From the NCBI GenBank assembly GCA_050485905.1, contig JBJHCH010000008.1:1-55480 (forward strand): a stretch of DNA of 55,480 nt, given 5' to 3'. Shown one piece after another: positions 33,804-42,556 of this stretch (positions are counted from its first letter, which is position 1; each line of letters starts with the position of its first letter). The stretch comes from JAWLCA01 sp050485905. Lineage in GTDB: Bacteria; Pseudomonadota; Alphaproteobacteria; Rhodobacterales; Rhodobacteraceae. The notes under the pieces were generated by a model. The model did no database searches. It saw only the letters and a list, made by a program, of their open reading frames with translations, and was not told the DNA's origin. Made by a program: the position numbers and the translations under genes.

Positions 33804-35769
33804 TCAGGATGAACTGAGCGCCGATCTGAATCTCGGCTTCGACGGGGCCGAGGATATCCTACGCGCCTGGCGGCGGGGCATGCGACCCGATGCCGACCTG
33901 ACCGTGTCGGAATGGGCGGATGCGCATCGCTGGCTCAGCTCGCGCGCCTCGGCCGAGCCGGGGCGGTATCGCACCGCGCGGACGCCTTATCTGCGCGCGA
34001 TCATGGATGCGCTGTCCCCGAGCCACCCGGCGCAGCGGATCAGCTTCATGAAGGCGGCGCAGGTCGGGGCCACGGAGGCGGGCAACAACTGGATCGGCTT
34101 TATCATCCACCACGCGCCCGGCCCGATGCTGGCGGTGCTGCCGACGGTCGAGATGGCCAAGCGGACATCGCGCGGCCGGATCGATCCGCTGATTGAGGAT
34201 AGCGCAGCGCTTAAGGAGCGCGTCAAACCTGCCCGCTCGCGCGATGCCGGCAACTCGATGCTGTCCAAGGAATTTCCCGGCGGCATCCTGGTGCTGACCG
34301 GCGCGAACTCGGCGACCGGCCTGCGGTCCATGCCTGCACGCTATGTGTTTCTGGATGAGGTCGACGCCTACCCACCGTCGGCCGACGAGGAAGGCGATCC
34401 GGTCACGCTGGCCGAAGCACGCACCACTACCTTCGCGCATCGGCGCAAGGTGTTCATGGTCTCGACACCCACGATCCGGGGGCTGAGCCGGATCGAGCGG
34501 GAGTTTGAGGCCAGCGACCAGCGCCGCTACTTTGTGCCCTGCCCGCATTGCGGTCACAGGCAATGGCTGCAGTTCGAGCGGCTGCGCTGGGACAAGGGTC
34601 GGCCGGACACGGCGGCCTATCACTGTGAGGGCTGCGAACGCCCCATCGCCGAACACCATAAGACGGAAATGCTGGCGCGGGGCGAATGGCGGGCAACGGC
34701 GATCAGCGCGGACCCGAACGCCATCGGCTTCCACTTGTCTGCCCTCTATTCGCCGATCGGCTGGAAGAGCTGGGAGCAAATTGCGCGCGACTGGCTGGCC
34801 GCGCAAGGGTCGGACGAAATGCTGCGCGCCGCGCGCAATACGCTGCTGGGTGAGACCTGGATCGAGAGCGGCGAGGCGCCCGAATGGCAGCGGCTGGCGG
34901 ATCGGCGCGTGACCTTCCCAGCGCAAGTCCCGGCAGGCGGTCTGTTCCTGACCGCCGGGGCAGATGTCCAAAAGGACCGGATCGAGGTCGATGTCTGGGC
35001 CTGGGGGCGGGGTGGGACAAGCTGGCTTGTCGATCACATCGTCATTCCGGGTGGGCCGGATGATCCGGCATGCTGGGACAAGCTGACCGCACTGCTTGGA
35101 CAGACATGGACGCACGAGAATGGTGCAATTATGACGCTGGCGAAGCTGGCGATCGATACCGGCTACGAGTCCGCCGCCGTCTATGCATGGTCCCGCAAAC
35201 AGGGCATCGCGCAGGTGGCCCCAGTGAAGGGTCTCGAGGGGTTCAATCGGGCGACACCGGTGTCGGGGCCAACCTTCGTGGATGCCACGGTGAACGGGCG
35301 CAAGCTCAAGCGCGGGGCACGGCTCTGGACGGTGGCCACGGCCACCTTCAAGGCCGAGACCTATCGGTACCTGCGCATCGAGCGGCCGTCCGAGCCGCAG
35401 GCCTCCAACCCGGCAGGCACCATCCACCTGCCCGACTGGATCGACAGCGAATGGCTCAAGCAGCTGGTCGCAGAACAACTGGTCACGATCCGCGACCGGC
35501 GCGGCTATGCCCGGCAGGAATGGCAGAAGATGCGCGAGCGCAACGAGGCGCTCGACACCCGGGTTTATGCGCGCGCGGCGGCGTGGATCCTCGGCGCGGA
35601 CCGTTTCGACGAGCGCATGTGGCAGCAGCTGGAGAAACAGGCGGGAGTGGAAACTGCCGCTGTGCCTATGGATGCCGCGCCGGAGAAACCGACAGCCCCG
35701 CAAGCCGGGCAAGTGACAACGCCAAGGCGGCGCGGCTGGAAGATCAGCACGCCCCGATACATGGAGTGA
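33751..35769 (+). CDS. Terminase large subunit, GpA family
   Basis: 672 residues. Lambda GpA-type packaging motor: ATPase with SFMKAAQVGATEAGNNWIGF (Walker A region), YVFLDEVDAYPPS (Walker B), a zinc ribbon CPHCGHRQ with HCEGCE, then the nuclease domain with GADVQKDRIEVDVWAWG, AIDTGYESAAVYAWSR and GYARQEWQKMRERNEALDTR. It cuts and pumps phage DNA into proheads. The ATG at 33751 overlaps the small subunit by 53 bp; a slightly later start is possible. Length is normal and all motifs are present. Confidence 0.93.
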   Translation: MSESSSTPCPTSGSASVDQDELSADLNLGFDGAEDILRAWRRGMRPDADLTVSEWADAHRWLSSRASAEPGRYRTARTPYLRAIMDALSPSHPAQRISFMKAAQVGATEAGNNWIGFIIHHAPGPMLAVLPTVEMAKRTSRGRIDPLIEDSAALKERVKPARSRDAGNSMLSKEFPGGILVLTGANSATGLRSMPARYVFLDEVDAYPPSADEEGDPVTLAEARTTTFAHRRKVFMVSTPTIRGLSRIEREFEASDQRRYFVPCPHCGHRQWLQFERLRWDKGRPDTAAYHCEGCERPIAEHHKTEMLARGEWRATAISADPNAIGFHLSALYSPIGWKSWEQIARDWLAAQGSDEMLRAARNTLLGETWIESGEAPEWQRLADRRVTFPAQVPAGGLFLTAGADVQKDRIEVDVWAWGRGGTSWLVDHIVIPGGPDDPACWDKLTALLGQTWTHENGAIMTLAKLAIDTGYESAAVYAWSRKQGIAQVAPVKGLEGFNRATPVSGPTFVDATVNGRKLKRGARLWTVATATFKAETYRYLRIERPSEPQASNPAGTIHLPDWIDSEWLKQLVAEQLVTIRDRRGYARQEWQKMRERNEALDTRVYARAAAWILGADRFDERMWQQLEKQAGVETAAVPMDAAPEKPTAPQAGQVTTPRRRGWKISTPRYME

Positions 35770-36066
35770 TCAGAAGCCCGAGAAGACCATGTCGAGGGCG
35801 CCGCGAATCTCATAATCAAAGCTCGACAAATCAGCGACAGGTTGTCCCTTGAGCAAGGCCGAGGGGATCGCGGCCATTTCGGCCGTGTGCAGCACATGCG
35901 CGGCGCCCTCGATCTCGAAGCCCGGCTCGAGCCGCTCGATGGCCTTCGGTCCCGAGGCGGCCGGCAGCAGCGGCGCGACCACCCGGGTGCCGGTCTCGAT
36001 CAGATCTGTCTGGAGGTCGAGCACCAGCCGGCCTCCAGGCACGCGATAGACATGGAACTGCGCCAT
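35770..36066 (-). CDS. ccdB: CcdB-family toxin
   Basis: 98 residues from ATG 36066, which overlaps the ccdA stop (ATGA). CcdB folds poison DNA gyrase. Family marks: AQFHVYRVPGGRLVLDLQTD, TRVVAPLLP, PGFEIEGAAHVLHTAEMA, and the C-terminal helix IRGALDMVFSGF. In F-plasmid CcdB the last residues are WGI, and Trp99 is needed for toxicity; here the aligned position is Ser (SGF), as far as I can align by eye, so potency is uncertain. The pair lies on the opposite strand within the late operon. Confidence 0.88.
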   Translation of the reverse strand: MAQFHVYRVPGGRLVLDLQTDLIETGTRVVAPLLPAASGPKAIERLEPGFEIEGAAHVLHTAEMAAIPSALLKGQPVADLSSFDYEIRGALDMVFSGF

Positions 36067-36323
36067 CAATCGAGCTTCAGGACCTGAAGATCGGCCAGTG
36101 GGGTGCCGTTGGCCTCGATCCAGGCGCGGCGCTCGGCGATGGCCTCGGCGTTCTCACGCGCCCAGGCCTCGGCCTTGGCAGCGCGCACGGCCTCGGCCAG
36201 CGCCGCATCGCTGATCGCGGAGACATTCAGGCCCAGCTCGCGCGCGGCGGCGAGGGTGGCGGCGTTCAGCGAGACATTCGTGCGCTGCTTCTCGGTGCTG
36301 CTCTGCGGCATCAGGTCCTCCAT
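36066..36323 (-). CDS. ccdA: CcdA-family antitoxin
   Basis: 81 to 85 residues (ATG 36311 or 36323). The N-terminal ribbon-helix-helix QRTNVSLNAATLAAARELGL and the C-terminal toxin-binding tail ENAEAIAERRAWIEANGTPL match CcdA. It neutralises the adjacent CcdB and autoregulates. A small palindrome at 36341-36353 is a probable operator. The module is inserted between the terminase and gpW genes on the reverse strand. Confidence 0.88.
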   Translation of the reverse strand: MEDLMPQSSTEKQRTNVSLNAATLAAARELGLNVSAISDAALAEAVRAAKAEAWARENAEAIAERRAWIEANGTPLADLQVLKLD

Positions 36324-36340
36324 CGACACAACCAGAATAC

Positions 36341-36353
36341 ACACGATGCGTGT
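36341..36353. promoter_or_regulatory. Probable ccdAB operator
   Basis: ACACGATGCGTGT, arms ACACG/CGTGT with a 3-bp centre, 18 bp upstream of the farther ccdA start. Position and symmetry fit an autoregulatory ribbon-helix-helix site. Confidence 0.5.
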
Positions 36354-36394
36354 TCACAACAAGCGCGCTGCGCGACAGGCAATACGAGACCCCC

Positions 36395-36604
36395 ATGACC
36401 CTCGATGATCTCAAGGCCCGCCACAGCGCGCTGCTGGCCGCGCGCTTCAGCGGTACGCGCTCGGTCAGCTACGACGGCAAGAGCATCAACTATGGCTCGG
36501 ACGCGGAACTGGCCGCCGCCCTTGCCGATATCGAGCGCCGGATCGCCAGGCTGGAACGCGGCGCTGGGCGCGTCCTGCGCCCCTTCGCCGTGAAGGATCT
36601 TTGA
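36395..36604 (+). CDS. gpW-like head-tail joining protein
   Basis: 69 residues from ATG 36395 (MTLDDLKARHSALLAARFSG). Short two-helix protein with SVSYDGKSINYGSDAELAAA, the hairpin typical of lambda gpW, then a final helix DIERRIARLERGAG. gpW sits at the portal and is needed for tail attachment. Its stop overlaps the portal start, as in lambda-like operons. The frame is open to 36350 over the ccdAB promoter, which I do not count. Confidence 0.88.
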   Translation: MTLDDLKARHSALLAARFSGTRSVSYDGKSINYGSDAELAAALADIERRIARLERGAGRVLRPFAVKDL

Positions 36605-38124
36605 TGAACTGGCGGCAGCGTCTCGGGGCCTTCATCGGTGGGTTCGATGCCGGTCAGCACCATCGTCGCCTGCGCGGGTTCCGTGCGACGCGCGGACATG
36701 TCAACTCGCTCATCGCCGCGGCGGGGCCCGACATCACCGCCCGCGCGCGCTGGCTCGTGCGCAACAACGGCTATGCCGTGAATGCGGTCGAGAGCTGGGC
36801 GGCCAATACTGTGGGCGACGGGATCAAGCCGATCTCGAAGATCGGGGATCCTGCGCGCAAAGAGAAGCTACAGCGCCTGTGGCTCGCCTGGACCGACGAA
36901 GCAGACGCGGAGGGGCTGACCGACTTCTATGGGTTGCAGCGCCGCGCCGCGCGCGAGGTGTTCATGGCAGGCGAGGTGTTCTTCCGGATCCGGATGCGTC
37001 GCGCGGGCGACGGTCTGACGGTGCCCCTGCAGCTGCAGATGCTGCCCGCCGAGATGCTGCCGCTCGAGCAAACCGGCACGGCTGCCAATGGCAACGCGAT
37101 CCGCCAGGGCATCGAGTTCGACCGGATCGGACGGCGCGTCGCCTATCATTTTTTCCGCCGCCACCCGGGCGACAGCACCGATCCGGGGCTCGCGGGCGAG
37201 TTGGTGCGTGTCCCCGCATCGGAAATCATTCATGTAATCGACCCGGTCGAAGGCGGCCAGCTGCGCGGGGTGTCGAAACTGGCACCGGCCATCGTGAAGC
37301 TATTCCTGCTCGATCAGTATGATGATGCCGAGCTCGACCGGAAGAAAGTCGCGGCCATGTATGCGATGTTCGTCACCTCGCCCGCTCCAGAGAACCCGCT
37401 GGCGCCTGCCGAAGATGACGATGTGCCAGATGGTGTCGAGATCAGCCCGGGCCAGATCGTGCGGCTGGATCCCGGTGAAGATGTCACCGTCGGCCAGCCC
37501 GCCGATAGCGGCGCGACCTACGAGCCTTTCCAGTATCGCACCTTGCTGCAGATTTCCGCCGCACTTGGCATCCCTTATCCCTACATCGCCAATGACATGG
37601 TGAAGGGGAACTTCTCGAACTCCCGCCTGGCGTTGATCGAATTCCGCCGCCGCGTGTCGGCCTGGCAGCACTCCGTCATGGTGTTTCAACTCTGCCGCCC
37701 CGTCTATGCACGCTGGATGGATGCCGCTGTCCTGTCCGGTGCGCTCACCCTGCCCGGCTATGAGGCCAACCGCGCGCGGCTGCTCACCGCCGACTGGCTG
37801 CCCACCAAATGGGACTGGGTCGATCCGCTGAAGGACGCCAATGCCGAGATCGCCCAGATCGAGGCCGGCCTGAAATCCCGCACGCAGGCCATTGCCGAAC
37901 GCGGCTACGACGCCGAGCAGGTCGACCGCGAAATCGCGGCGGAACGGGCGCGCGAGCGTGCGCTGGGCCTCGATTTCCGCCGCCCGGGATCGCCTGCGCA
38001 AGGCGTACAGGCGGTGCCGGGCACCGATGACAGTTCGGACGCGACTGCGCGAGGCGATGCCGATGAGGCTAACGACACCGATGACGCGGATGACCGTCCG
38101 CGCCCAGACGAGGACCAGCCCTGA
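36604..38124 (+). CDS. Portal protein, lambda family
   Basis: 506 residues from ATG 36604; a TTG one codon earlier is also open. Lambda-type portal (gpB-like): RARWLVRNNGYAVNAVESWA, the clip and wing region PLQLQMLPAEMLPLEQTGTA, HVIDPVEGGQLRGVSKLAP, and LGIPYPYIANDMVKGNFSNS, with an acidic low-complexity tail. Forms the dodecameric DNA gate of the head. Stop overlaps the protease start by one base. Confidence 0.93.
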   Translation: MNWRQRLGAFIGGFDAGQHHRRLRGFRATRGHVNSLIAAAGPDITARARWLVRNNGYAVNAVESWAANTVGDGIKPISKIGDPARKEKLQRLWLAWTDEADAEGLTDFYGLQRRAAREVFMAGEVFFRIRMRRAGDGLTVPLQLQMLPAEMLPLEQTGTAANGNAIRQGIEFDRIGRRVAYHFFRRHPGDSTDPGLAGELVRVPASEIIHVIDPVEGGQLRGVSKLAPAIVKLFLLDQYDDAELDRKKVAAMYAMFVTSPAPENPLAPAEDDDVPDGVEISPGQIVRLDPGEDVTVGQPADSGATYEPFQYRTLLQISAALGIPYPYIANDMVKGNFSNSRLALIEFRRRVSAWQHSVMVFQLCRPVYARWMDAAVLSGALTLPGYEANRARLLTADWLPTKWDWVDPLKDANAEIAQIEAGLKSRTQAIAERGYDAEQVDREIAAERARERALGLDFRRPGSPAQGVQAVPGTDDSSDATARGDADEANDTDDADDRPRPDEDQP

Positions 38125-39557
38125 TGCTCCATGCCCGCATTGCCGCGCGCGCCTTCAACACGCCGCTGCTGGTGGAACCCTCCAAGGCCATGGCCTTCCT
38201 GTCCGGACTTGGCCCGCGCATCCTCGGACGGCGGGTAGAGTTGCCCCATGGGGATGCCACGCCGGATGGCAACATCGCCCTGCCCGCCCGCGCCAGCTTG
38301 CTGGCTGGCGGTCTGGCAGACAGCTACCGCCAGCATGGCGATACGCCCTACCCGATCGTCGACGGTATTGCCGTGATCGAGATCGCGGGCGTGCTGATCC
38401 ACCGGGGCGGCTGGATCGGCCAATCCTCGGGCCAGACCAGTTATGAGGGGATCGCTGCCCAGATCGAGGCGGCGGCCAGCGATCCGGCGGTGCGCGGCCT
38501 GGCATTGGAAATCGACAGTTTTGGCGGCGAGGTTGCGGGTGTTTTTGACCTGGCAGATCGCATTCGTGCCATCCGAGAAGCCAAGCCGGTCTGGGCCTTT
38601 GTCGCCGAACATGCCTTCTCGGCGGGCTATGCGCTGGCGAGCCAAGCCGACCGTATCCTCCTGCCACGCACCGGCGCGCTGGGCAGCATCGGCGTGGTGG
38701 TGCTCCATGCCGACCTCTCTGGCCAGCTCGATCAGGACGGGGTGCGCGTCACCCTGATCCACTCGGGCCAGCACAAGGTCGATGGCAATCCGTATCAGCC
38801 GCTGCCCGAGGCCGTGCAGGATGACATCCAGCGCCAGATCGACGTGCTGCGGTTTCTGTTCGCGGAAACCGTGTCCGCCGGCCGCGCCGGGCGGCTGAGC
38901 GAGGAGGCTGCGCTGGCGACCGAAGCCGCGACCTACCGTGGCGCGGATGCTGTCGCCGCAGGCCTCGCCGATGAGATCACCGATCTGGCGCGGGGCTTCT
39001 CGGAGTTCCGCCAGATGCCGTCCCGCACCCCGACACTCTCTCCCATGCGCACGCGGCGCGCGTCTCTTCCCCAACCCAGACAGGAGGCAATCATGGCCAC
39101 CCAGAACGACTCCGACGACAGCCCGCAGGACACCGGGATCGGTGTGACGGACATCGACGATGCTGAACCCGATCCCACCGATGAGCCGCCTTCGGTTGCC
39201 GAACCGTCCCCCGCCGAAACTCAACCGTCTGCTGCCGCGGTCCCTGTCGCCGTACCGACCCCTCCCCAAGCTGCCAATCTGGCCGAGCTCTCGGCGCAGC
39301 TTCGCGAGGCGGCGGCGGAGATCGCAGAGATCGCGGCACAGGCGGGTCGCCTCGGCATCGCCATCGACGCGGCGAAGGCGCTCCGCGAGGGCACCACCCC
39401 CGAGTCCTTGCGCCGCCTGGTACTGGAACGCGCCAGCGCCGCGGCGGATGCCCGCGACATCGTTGCCGCGCCGCGCTCGCCGGTCCTGCCGCTTGCGAAG
39501 GAAAGCCCCATCGTCGCCGCCGCGAAACGCGCCGCGGCCTCTGGCGCCCATCGCTGA
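38124..39557 (+). CDS. S49-family head maturation protease with scaffold tail
   Basis: 477 residues. The N-terminal half is a ClpP/SppA-like serine protease of the lambda gpC type: YPIVDGIAVIEIAGVL, LALEIDSFGGEVAG, catalytic Ser in FVAEHAFSAGYALAS, and LPRTGALGSIGVVVLHADLS. The C-terminal part, after about residue 310, is acidic and Ala/Pro-rich with a coiled coil (LSAQLREAAAEIAEIAAQAG), typical of the internal scaffold (gpNu3-like) often made as a nested product. It shapes and matures the prohead. The end lies 115 bp before the decoration protein gene. Confidence 0.92.
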   Translation: MLHARIAARAFNTPLLVEPSKAMAFLSGLGPRILGRRVELPHGDATPDGNIALPARASLLAGGLADSYRQHGDTPYPIVDGIAVIEIAGVLIHRGGWIGQSSGQTSYEGIAAQIEAAASDPAVRGLALEIDSFGGEVAGVFDLADRIRAIREAKPVWAFVAEHAFSAGYALASQADRILLPRTGALGSIGVVVLHADLSGQLDQDGVRVTLIHSGQHKVDGNPYQPLPEAVQDDIQRQIDVLRFLFAETVSAGRAGRLSEEAALATEAATYRGADAVAAGLADEITDLARGFSEFRQMPSRTPTLSPMRTRRASLPQPRQEAIMATQNDSDDSPQDTGIGVTDIDDAEPDPTDEPPSVAEPSPAETQPSAAAVPVAVPTPPQAANLAELSAQLREAAAEIAEIAAQAGRLGIAIDAAKALREGTTPESLRRLVLERASAAADARDIVAAPRSPVLPLAKESPIVAAAKRAAASGAHR

Positions 39558-39672
39558 CGCCAGTCGGTGCCCACAACGGCCGTCACTTCCTCGATCAATC
39601 CACCGCCAAGACCCCCGCTGATTGCTGTCAGCGGGGCTCAGCGCTTGCATCTTTCGAACAGGAGCCCCCGCC

Positions 39673-40053
39673 ATGACCGTTCTTCATCAGCCCGCCACGA
39701 TGGGCGATGTCCTCAAATACGAGGTCAACCCGAACTTCAATCGCGAGACCGTCACGCTGCTCGACGGGACCAACTATCCCGTCGGCGCCGTGCTCGGCCG
39801 CATCACCGCCAGCGGCAAGTACAAGCTCGCCACCTCGGGTGGCTCGGACGGCGCGCAGACCGCCGCCGCCGTGCTGCTCTACGCGGTCGATGCCAGCGCC
39901 ACCGACGCCATCGGCGTGGTCGTCGCACGCGGTCCCGCCATCGTCTCGAAGGCGGCACTCGTCTTTGACGCCACCGTCGATGACGGCGCGAAGATTGCCA
40001 CGAAACATGGCCAGCTGGCCGCGCTGGGCATCGTCCCGCGCGACACCGCCTGA
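39673..40053 (+). CDS. Head decoration protein, gpD family
   Basis: 126 residues from ATG 39673 after an AGGAG site; the upstream open frame to 39622 is not supported. It contains EVNPNFNRETVTLLDGTNYP, VLGRITASGKYKL and AVLLYAVDASATDAIGVVVA, features of lambda gpD-type trimeric cement proteins that stabilise the expanded head. Adjacent to the protease and capsid genes as expected. Confidence 0.9.
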   Translation: MTVLHQPATMGDVLKYEVNPNFNRETVTLLDGTNYPVGAVLGRITASGKYKLATSGGSDGAQTAAAVLLYAVDASATDAIGVVVARGPAIVSKAALVFDATVDDGAKIATKHGQLAALGIVPRDTA

Positions 40054-40137
40054 GCGGTCCTGCAGCGGCTGATTGCCTGAACCCGCCCCGCACACAGCAA
40101 ACCCAACCTCCCTGCCCCTCTTTCCCCGGAGTTCCCC

Positions 40138-41160
40138 ATGACCATCACCCGCAACCCCTTCGACGCGGGCGGCTATTCGCTCGCCGAGATGACGCAGGCC
40201 ATCAACATCCTGCCCAACCTCTACACCCGCCTCGGCCAGATCGGCCTCTTCCGCTTCGAGGGCGTGACCCAGCGCTCCATTGTGATCGAACAGCGCGAGG
40301 GGGTGCTGAGCCTCCTGCCCTCGGTGCCGCTGGGCGCGCCCGCCACCGTCGGCAACCGCGAGGCGCGCTCCATGCGCAGCTTCGCGCTCCCGTGGATCCC
40401 GCATGACGACGTGATCCTGCCCGCCGACATTCAGGGCATGCCCGCGCTGGGCCTCTCGGACGCGGCCGATCCGCTGGTCGAGGTGATGAACCGCAAGCTG
40501 ACGCTGATGCGCCGCAAGCATGCCCAGACCCGCGAATACATGGAAATGAACGCCCTGCGTGGCATCGTGAAGGATGGCGCGGGCACGACCCTCTACAACT
40601 ACTTCAACGAATTCGGGCTCGACCAGATCTCGGTCGACTTCGTCTTCGGCACCGGGGGCACCAACATCCAGGGCAAGGTGCGCACCACCCTGCGCGCGAT
40701 CGAGGACAATCTGCTCGGCGAGACCATGACCACCGCGCATGCACTGGTCAGCTCCGAGTTCTTCGACAAGCTGATCAGCCATCCGAAGACGGAAGACGCC
40801 TACAAGTTCTTCTCGGCCACCGGCGGCCAGCCCCTGCGCGAGGACATGCGCCGCGCCTTCCCCTTCGCGGGCATCCTGTTCGAGGAGTACAACGGCTCGG
40901 TCACGCTTTCGAACGGCACCTCGGAGCGGCTGATCCCCACCGGCGAGGGCATCGCCTTCCCGATGGGCACGTTCGATACCTTCACCACCTATGGAGGCCC
41001 GGCGAACCTGCTCGAGACCGCCAACACCGTCGGCCTGCCGCTCTACGCCCGTCAGATGATGGATGCCAAGGGCCGCTGGATCGACCTGATGACCGAGGCC
41101 TCGATCTTGCCGGTGAACAAGCGGCCACGTCTGGCCATCCGCCTGCACAGCTCGAACTGA
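40138..41160 (+). CDS. Major capsid protein, gpE family
   Basis: 340 residues. Lambda gpE-type HK97-fold capsid protein: TQAINILPNLYTRLGQIGLF, IVIEQREGVLSLLPSVPLG, LPWIPHDDVILPADIQGM, RKHAQTREYMEMNALRGIV, and the C-terminal LYARQMMDAKGRWIDLMTEA with SILPVNKRP. Length normal. It builds the head shell together with the preceding decoration protein. Confidence 0.95.
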   Translation: MTITRNPFDAGGYSLAEMTQAINILPNLYTRLGQIGLFRFEGVTQRSIVIEQREGVLSLLPSVPLGAPATVGNREARSMRSFALPWIPHDDVILPADIQGMPALGLSDAADPLVEVMNRKLTLMRRKHAQTREYMEMNALRGIVKDGAGTTLYNYFNEFGLDQISVDFVFGTGGTNIQGKVRTTLRAIEDNLLGETMTTAHALVSSEFFDKLISHPKTEDAYKFFSATGGQPLREDMRRAFPFAGILFEEYNGSVTLSNGTSERLIPTGEGIAFPMGTFDTFTTYGGPANLLETANTVGLPLYARQMMDAKGRWIDLMTEASILPVNKRPRLAIRLHSSN

Positions 41161-41171
41161 CGGACGCGCGC

Positions 41172-41483
41172 ATGTCGGTCTTTGCTGCCGCCATCGACAA
41201 CCTCTTCGCCGATCCCAACATCGCCCGCGATGCCACCTGGATCGCGGACGGTGGCGCACCGAAACTCGTCCGCGTGGTCACCCGCCGCGCGGATGAGGTC
41301 ACGGGGTTTGGCGAGGCGCGCCTCTGGTCCGAGACCACGCGCATCGACCTGCGCGTGGCGGAGGTGCCCCAGCCCCGACCCGGGGACCGGATCGAGCTTG
41401 GCGACGAGGCATTCCTCATCCAGGGCGAACCAGTCCGTGACCGCGAGCGGCTGATCTGGACCGTCGATCTGAGGCCGGCATGA
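41172..41483 (+). CDS. Head-tail joining protein (FII-like)
   Basis: 103 residues. A small beta-rich protein (VRVVTRRADEVTGFGEARLW, RIELGDEAFLIQGEPVRDRE) directly after the capsid gene, where lambda gpFII-type connectors lie. The stop overlaps the next start by ATGA. Assigned by position and fold pattern. Confidence 0.75.
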   Translation: MSVFAAAIDNLFADPNIARDATWIADGGAPKLVRVVTRRADEVTGFGEARLWSETTRIDLRVAEVPQPRPGDRIELGDEAFLIQGEPVRDRERLIWTVDLRPA

Positions 41484-42112
41484 GGTTGCAACTCGACATC
41501 ACGCCGGACCTCGTCGCCATGATGGCCGCCGAGATCAAGGCCGGCGAGCGGGCCGTGAGCCAGGCGGTCAGCGAGGCAGGCAACAGCGTGAAATCCTCCT
41601 GGCGCGCGCAGATCACCGGCGCAGGCCTCGGCCAGCGCCTGGCCAACACCATCCGATCGGAGCAGTTTCCCAAGGGCCGCCCCAGCCTCAGCGCGGCGGC
41701 GGTGGTCTGGTCGAAGGCCCCGGTCATCATCGGCGCCCATGATACCGGCCCGCTGATCCGGTCTCGCAACGGGTTCTGGCTGGCGATCCCCACGCCCGCA
41801 GCCGGCAAGTCCGCGCGCGGTGGGCGGATCACGCCCGGCGAATGGGAGCGCCGCTCGGGCCTTCGCCTGCGCTTCGTCTATCGCCGCACTGGCCCCAGCC
41901 TTCTGGTGGCCGAGGGGCGGCTGAATGCCCGCGGGCGGGCTGTGGCGAGCAGATCGAGAACCGGCCGGGGCGTCACCACCGTGCCGATCTTCCTGCTGGT
42001 GCCGCAGGTGCAGCTCCGCAAGCGGCTGGACCTCGCGCGCGATGCCGCAAAGGCGCAGGACGCCATCCGAGGCGCGATCGTTGCAAACTGGGTCGAAGGA
42101 AAGATCGGATGA
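41480..42112 (+). CDS. DUF6441-like tail component
   Basis: 210 residues. QLDITPDLVAMMAAEIKAGE and AVSEAGNSVKSSWRAQITGA start the protein. The middle IIGAHDTGPLIRSRNGFWLA and LAIPTPAAGKS, and TPGEWERRSGLRLRFVYRR, are typical of DUF6441 tail proteins in rhodobacterial phages. Probably equivalent to a tail completion (gpZ-type) protein. Overlaps both neighbours. Confidence 0.75.
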   Translation: MRLQLDITPDLVAMMAAEIKAGERAVSQAVSEAGNSVKSSWRAQITGAGLGQRLANTIRSEQFPKGRPSLSAAAVVWSKAPVIIGAHDTGPLIRSRNGFWLAIPTPAAGKSARGGRITPGEWERRSGLRLRFVYRRTGPSLLVAEGRLNARGRAVASRSRTGRGVTTVPIFLLVPQVQLRKRLDLARDAAKAQDAIRGAIVANWVEGKIG

Positions 42113-42528
42113 CCCCCCGCGAAACCATTCTCGCTGCCCTCGTGGACCTGTTGCGCACGGTGCCGCATGTTCCGGTACTGCGCGGCGAGGTGCTGCCCGA
42201 GCGCGTGCCCGCCGCCGGCCTGATGATCCTGCGCGACGGCGAGCCGGGCGAGCCCGGCGTCACGCTCTCGCCGCTGCGCTACCACTACCAGCACCGCGCC
42301 GAGATCGAGGCGGTGGTGCAAGGGGCCGATCGCGACACGACCTTCGCCGCGCTCTGCGCCAGCATCGGCTCGGCAATCTCCGCCGACCGCACGCTGGGCG
42401 GCCGGTGCGACTGGATCGAGGCGGAGGCTCCGCGCCCCGTCGATCTACCCATCGAGGGCGCGGCCAGCCTGAAGGCTGCCGTGATCCCGGTGATCCTGCA
42501 CTACACCACCGCCGACCCGTTGGCCTGA
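42109..42528 (+). CDS. Tail terminator-like protein (gpU position)
   Basis: 139 residues from ATG 42109, overlapping the previous stop by four bases. TILAALVDLLRTVPHVPVLR, RVPAAGLMILRDGEPGEPGV and YHYQHRAEIEAVVQGADRDT resemble the minor tail proteins sometimes mislabelled acyl-CoA transferase. The position before the tail tube fits a tail terminator. Function inferred. Confidence 0.7.
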   Translation: MTPRETILAALVDLLRTVPHVPVLRGEVLPERVPAAGLMILRDGEPGEPGVTLSPLRYHYQHRAEIEAVVQGADRDTTFAALCASIGSAISADRTLGGRCDWIEAEAPRPVDLPIEGAASLKAAVIPVILHYTTADPLA

Positions 42529-42556
42529 CCCACCTGACAATCCAAGGAGACACGAC

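Noticed and set aside
33859..35712. 617-residue open frame on the minus strand
   Set aside because: Shadow of the terminase large subunit gene; no domain.
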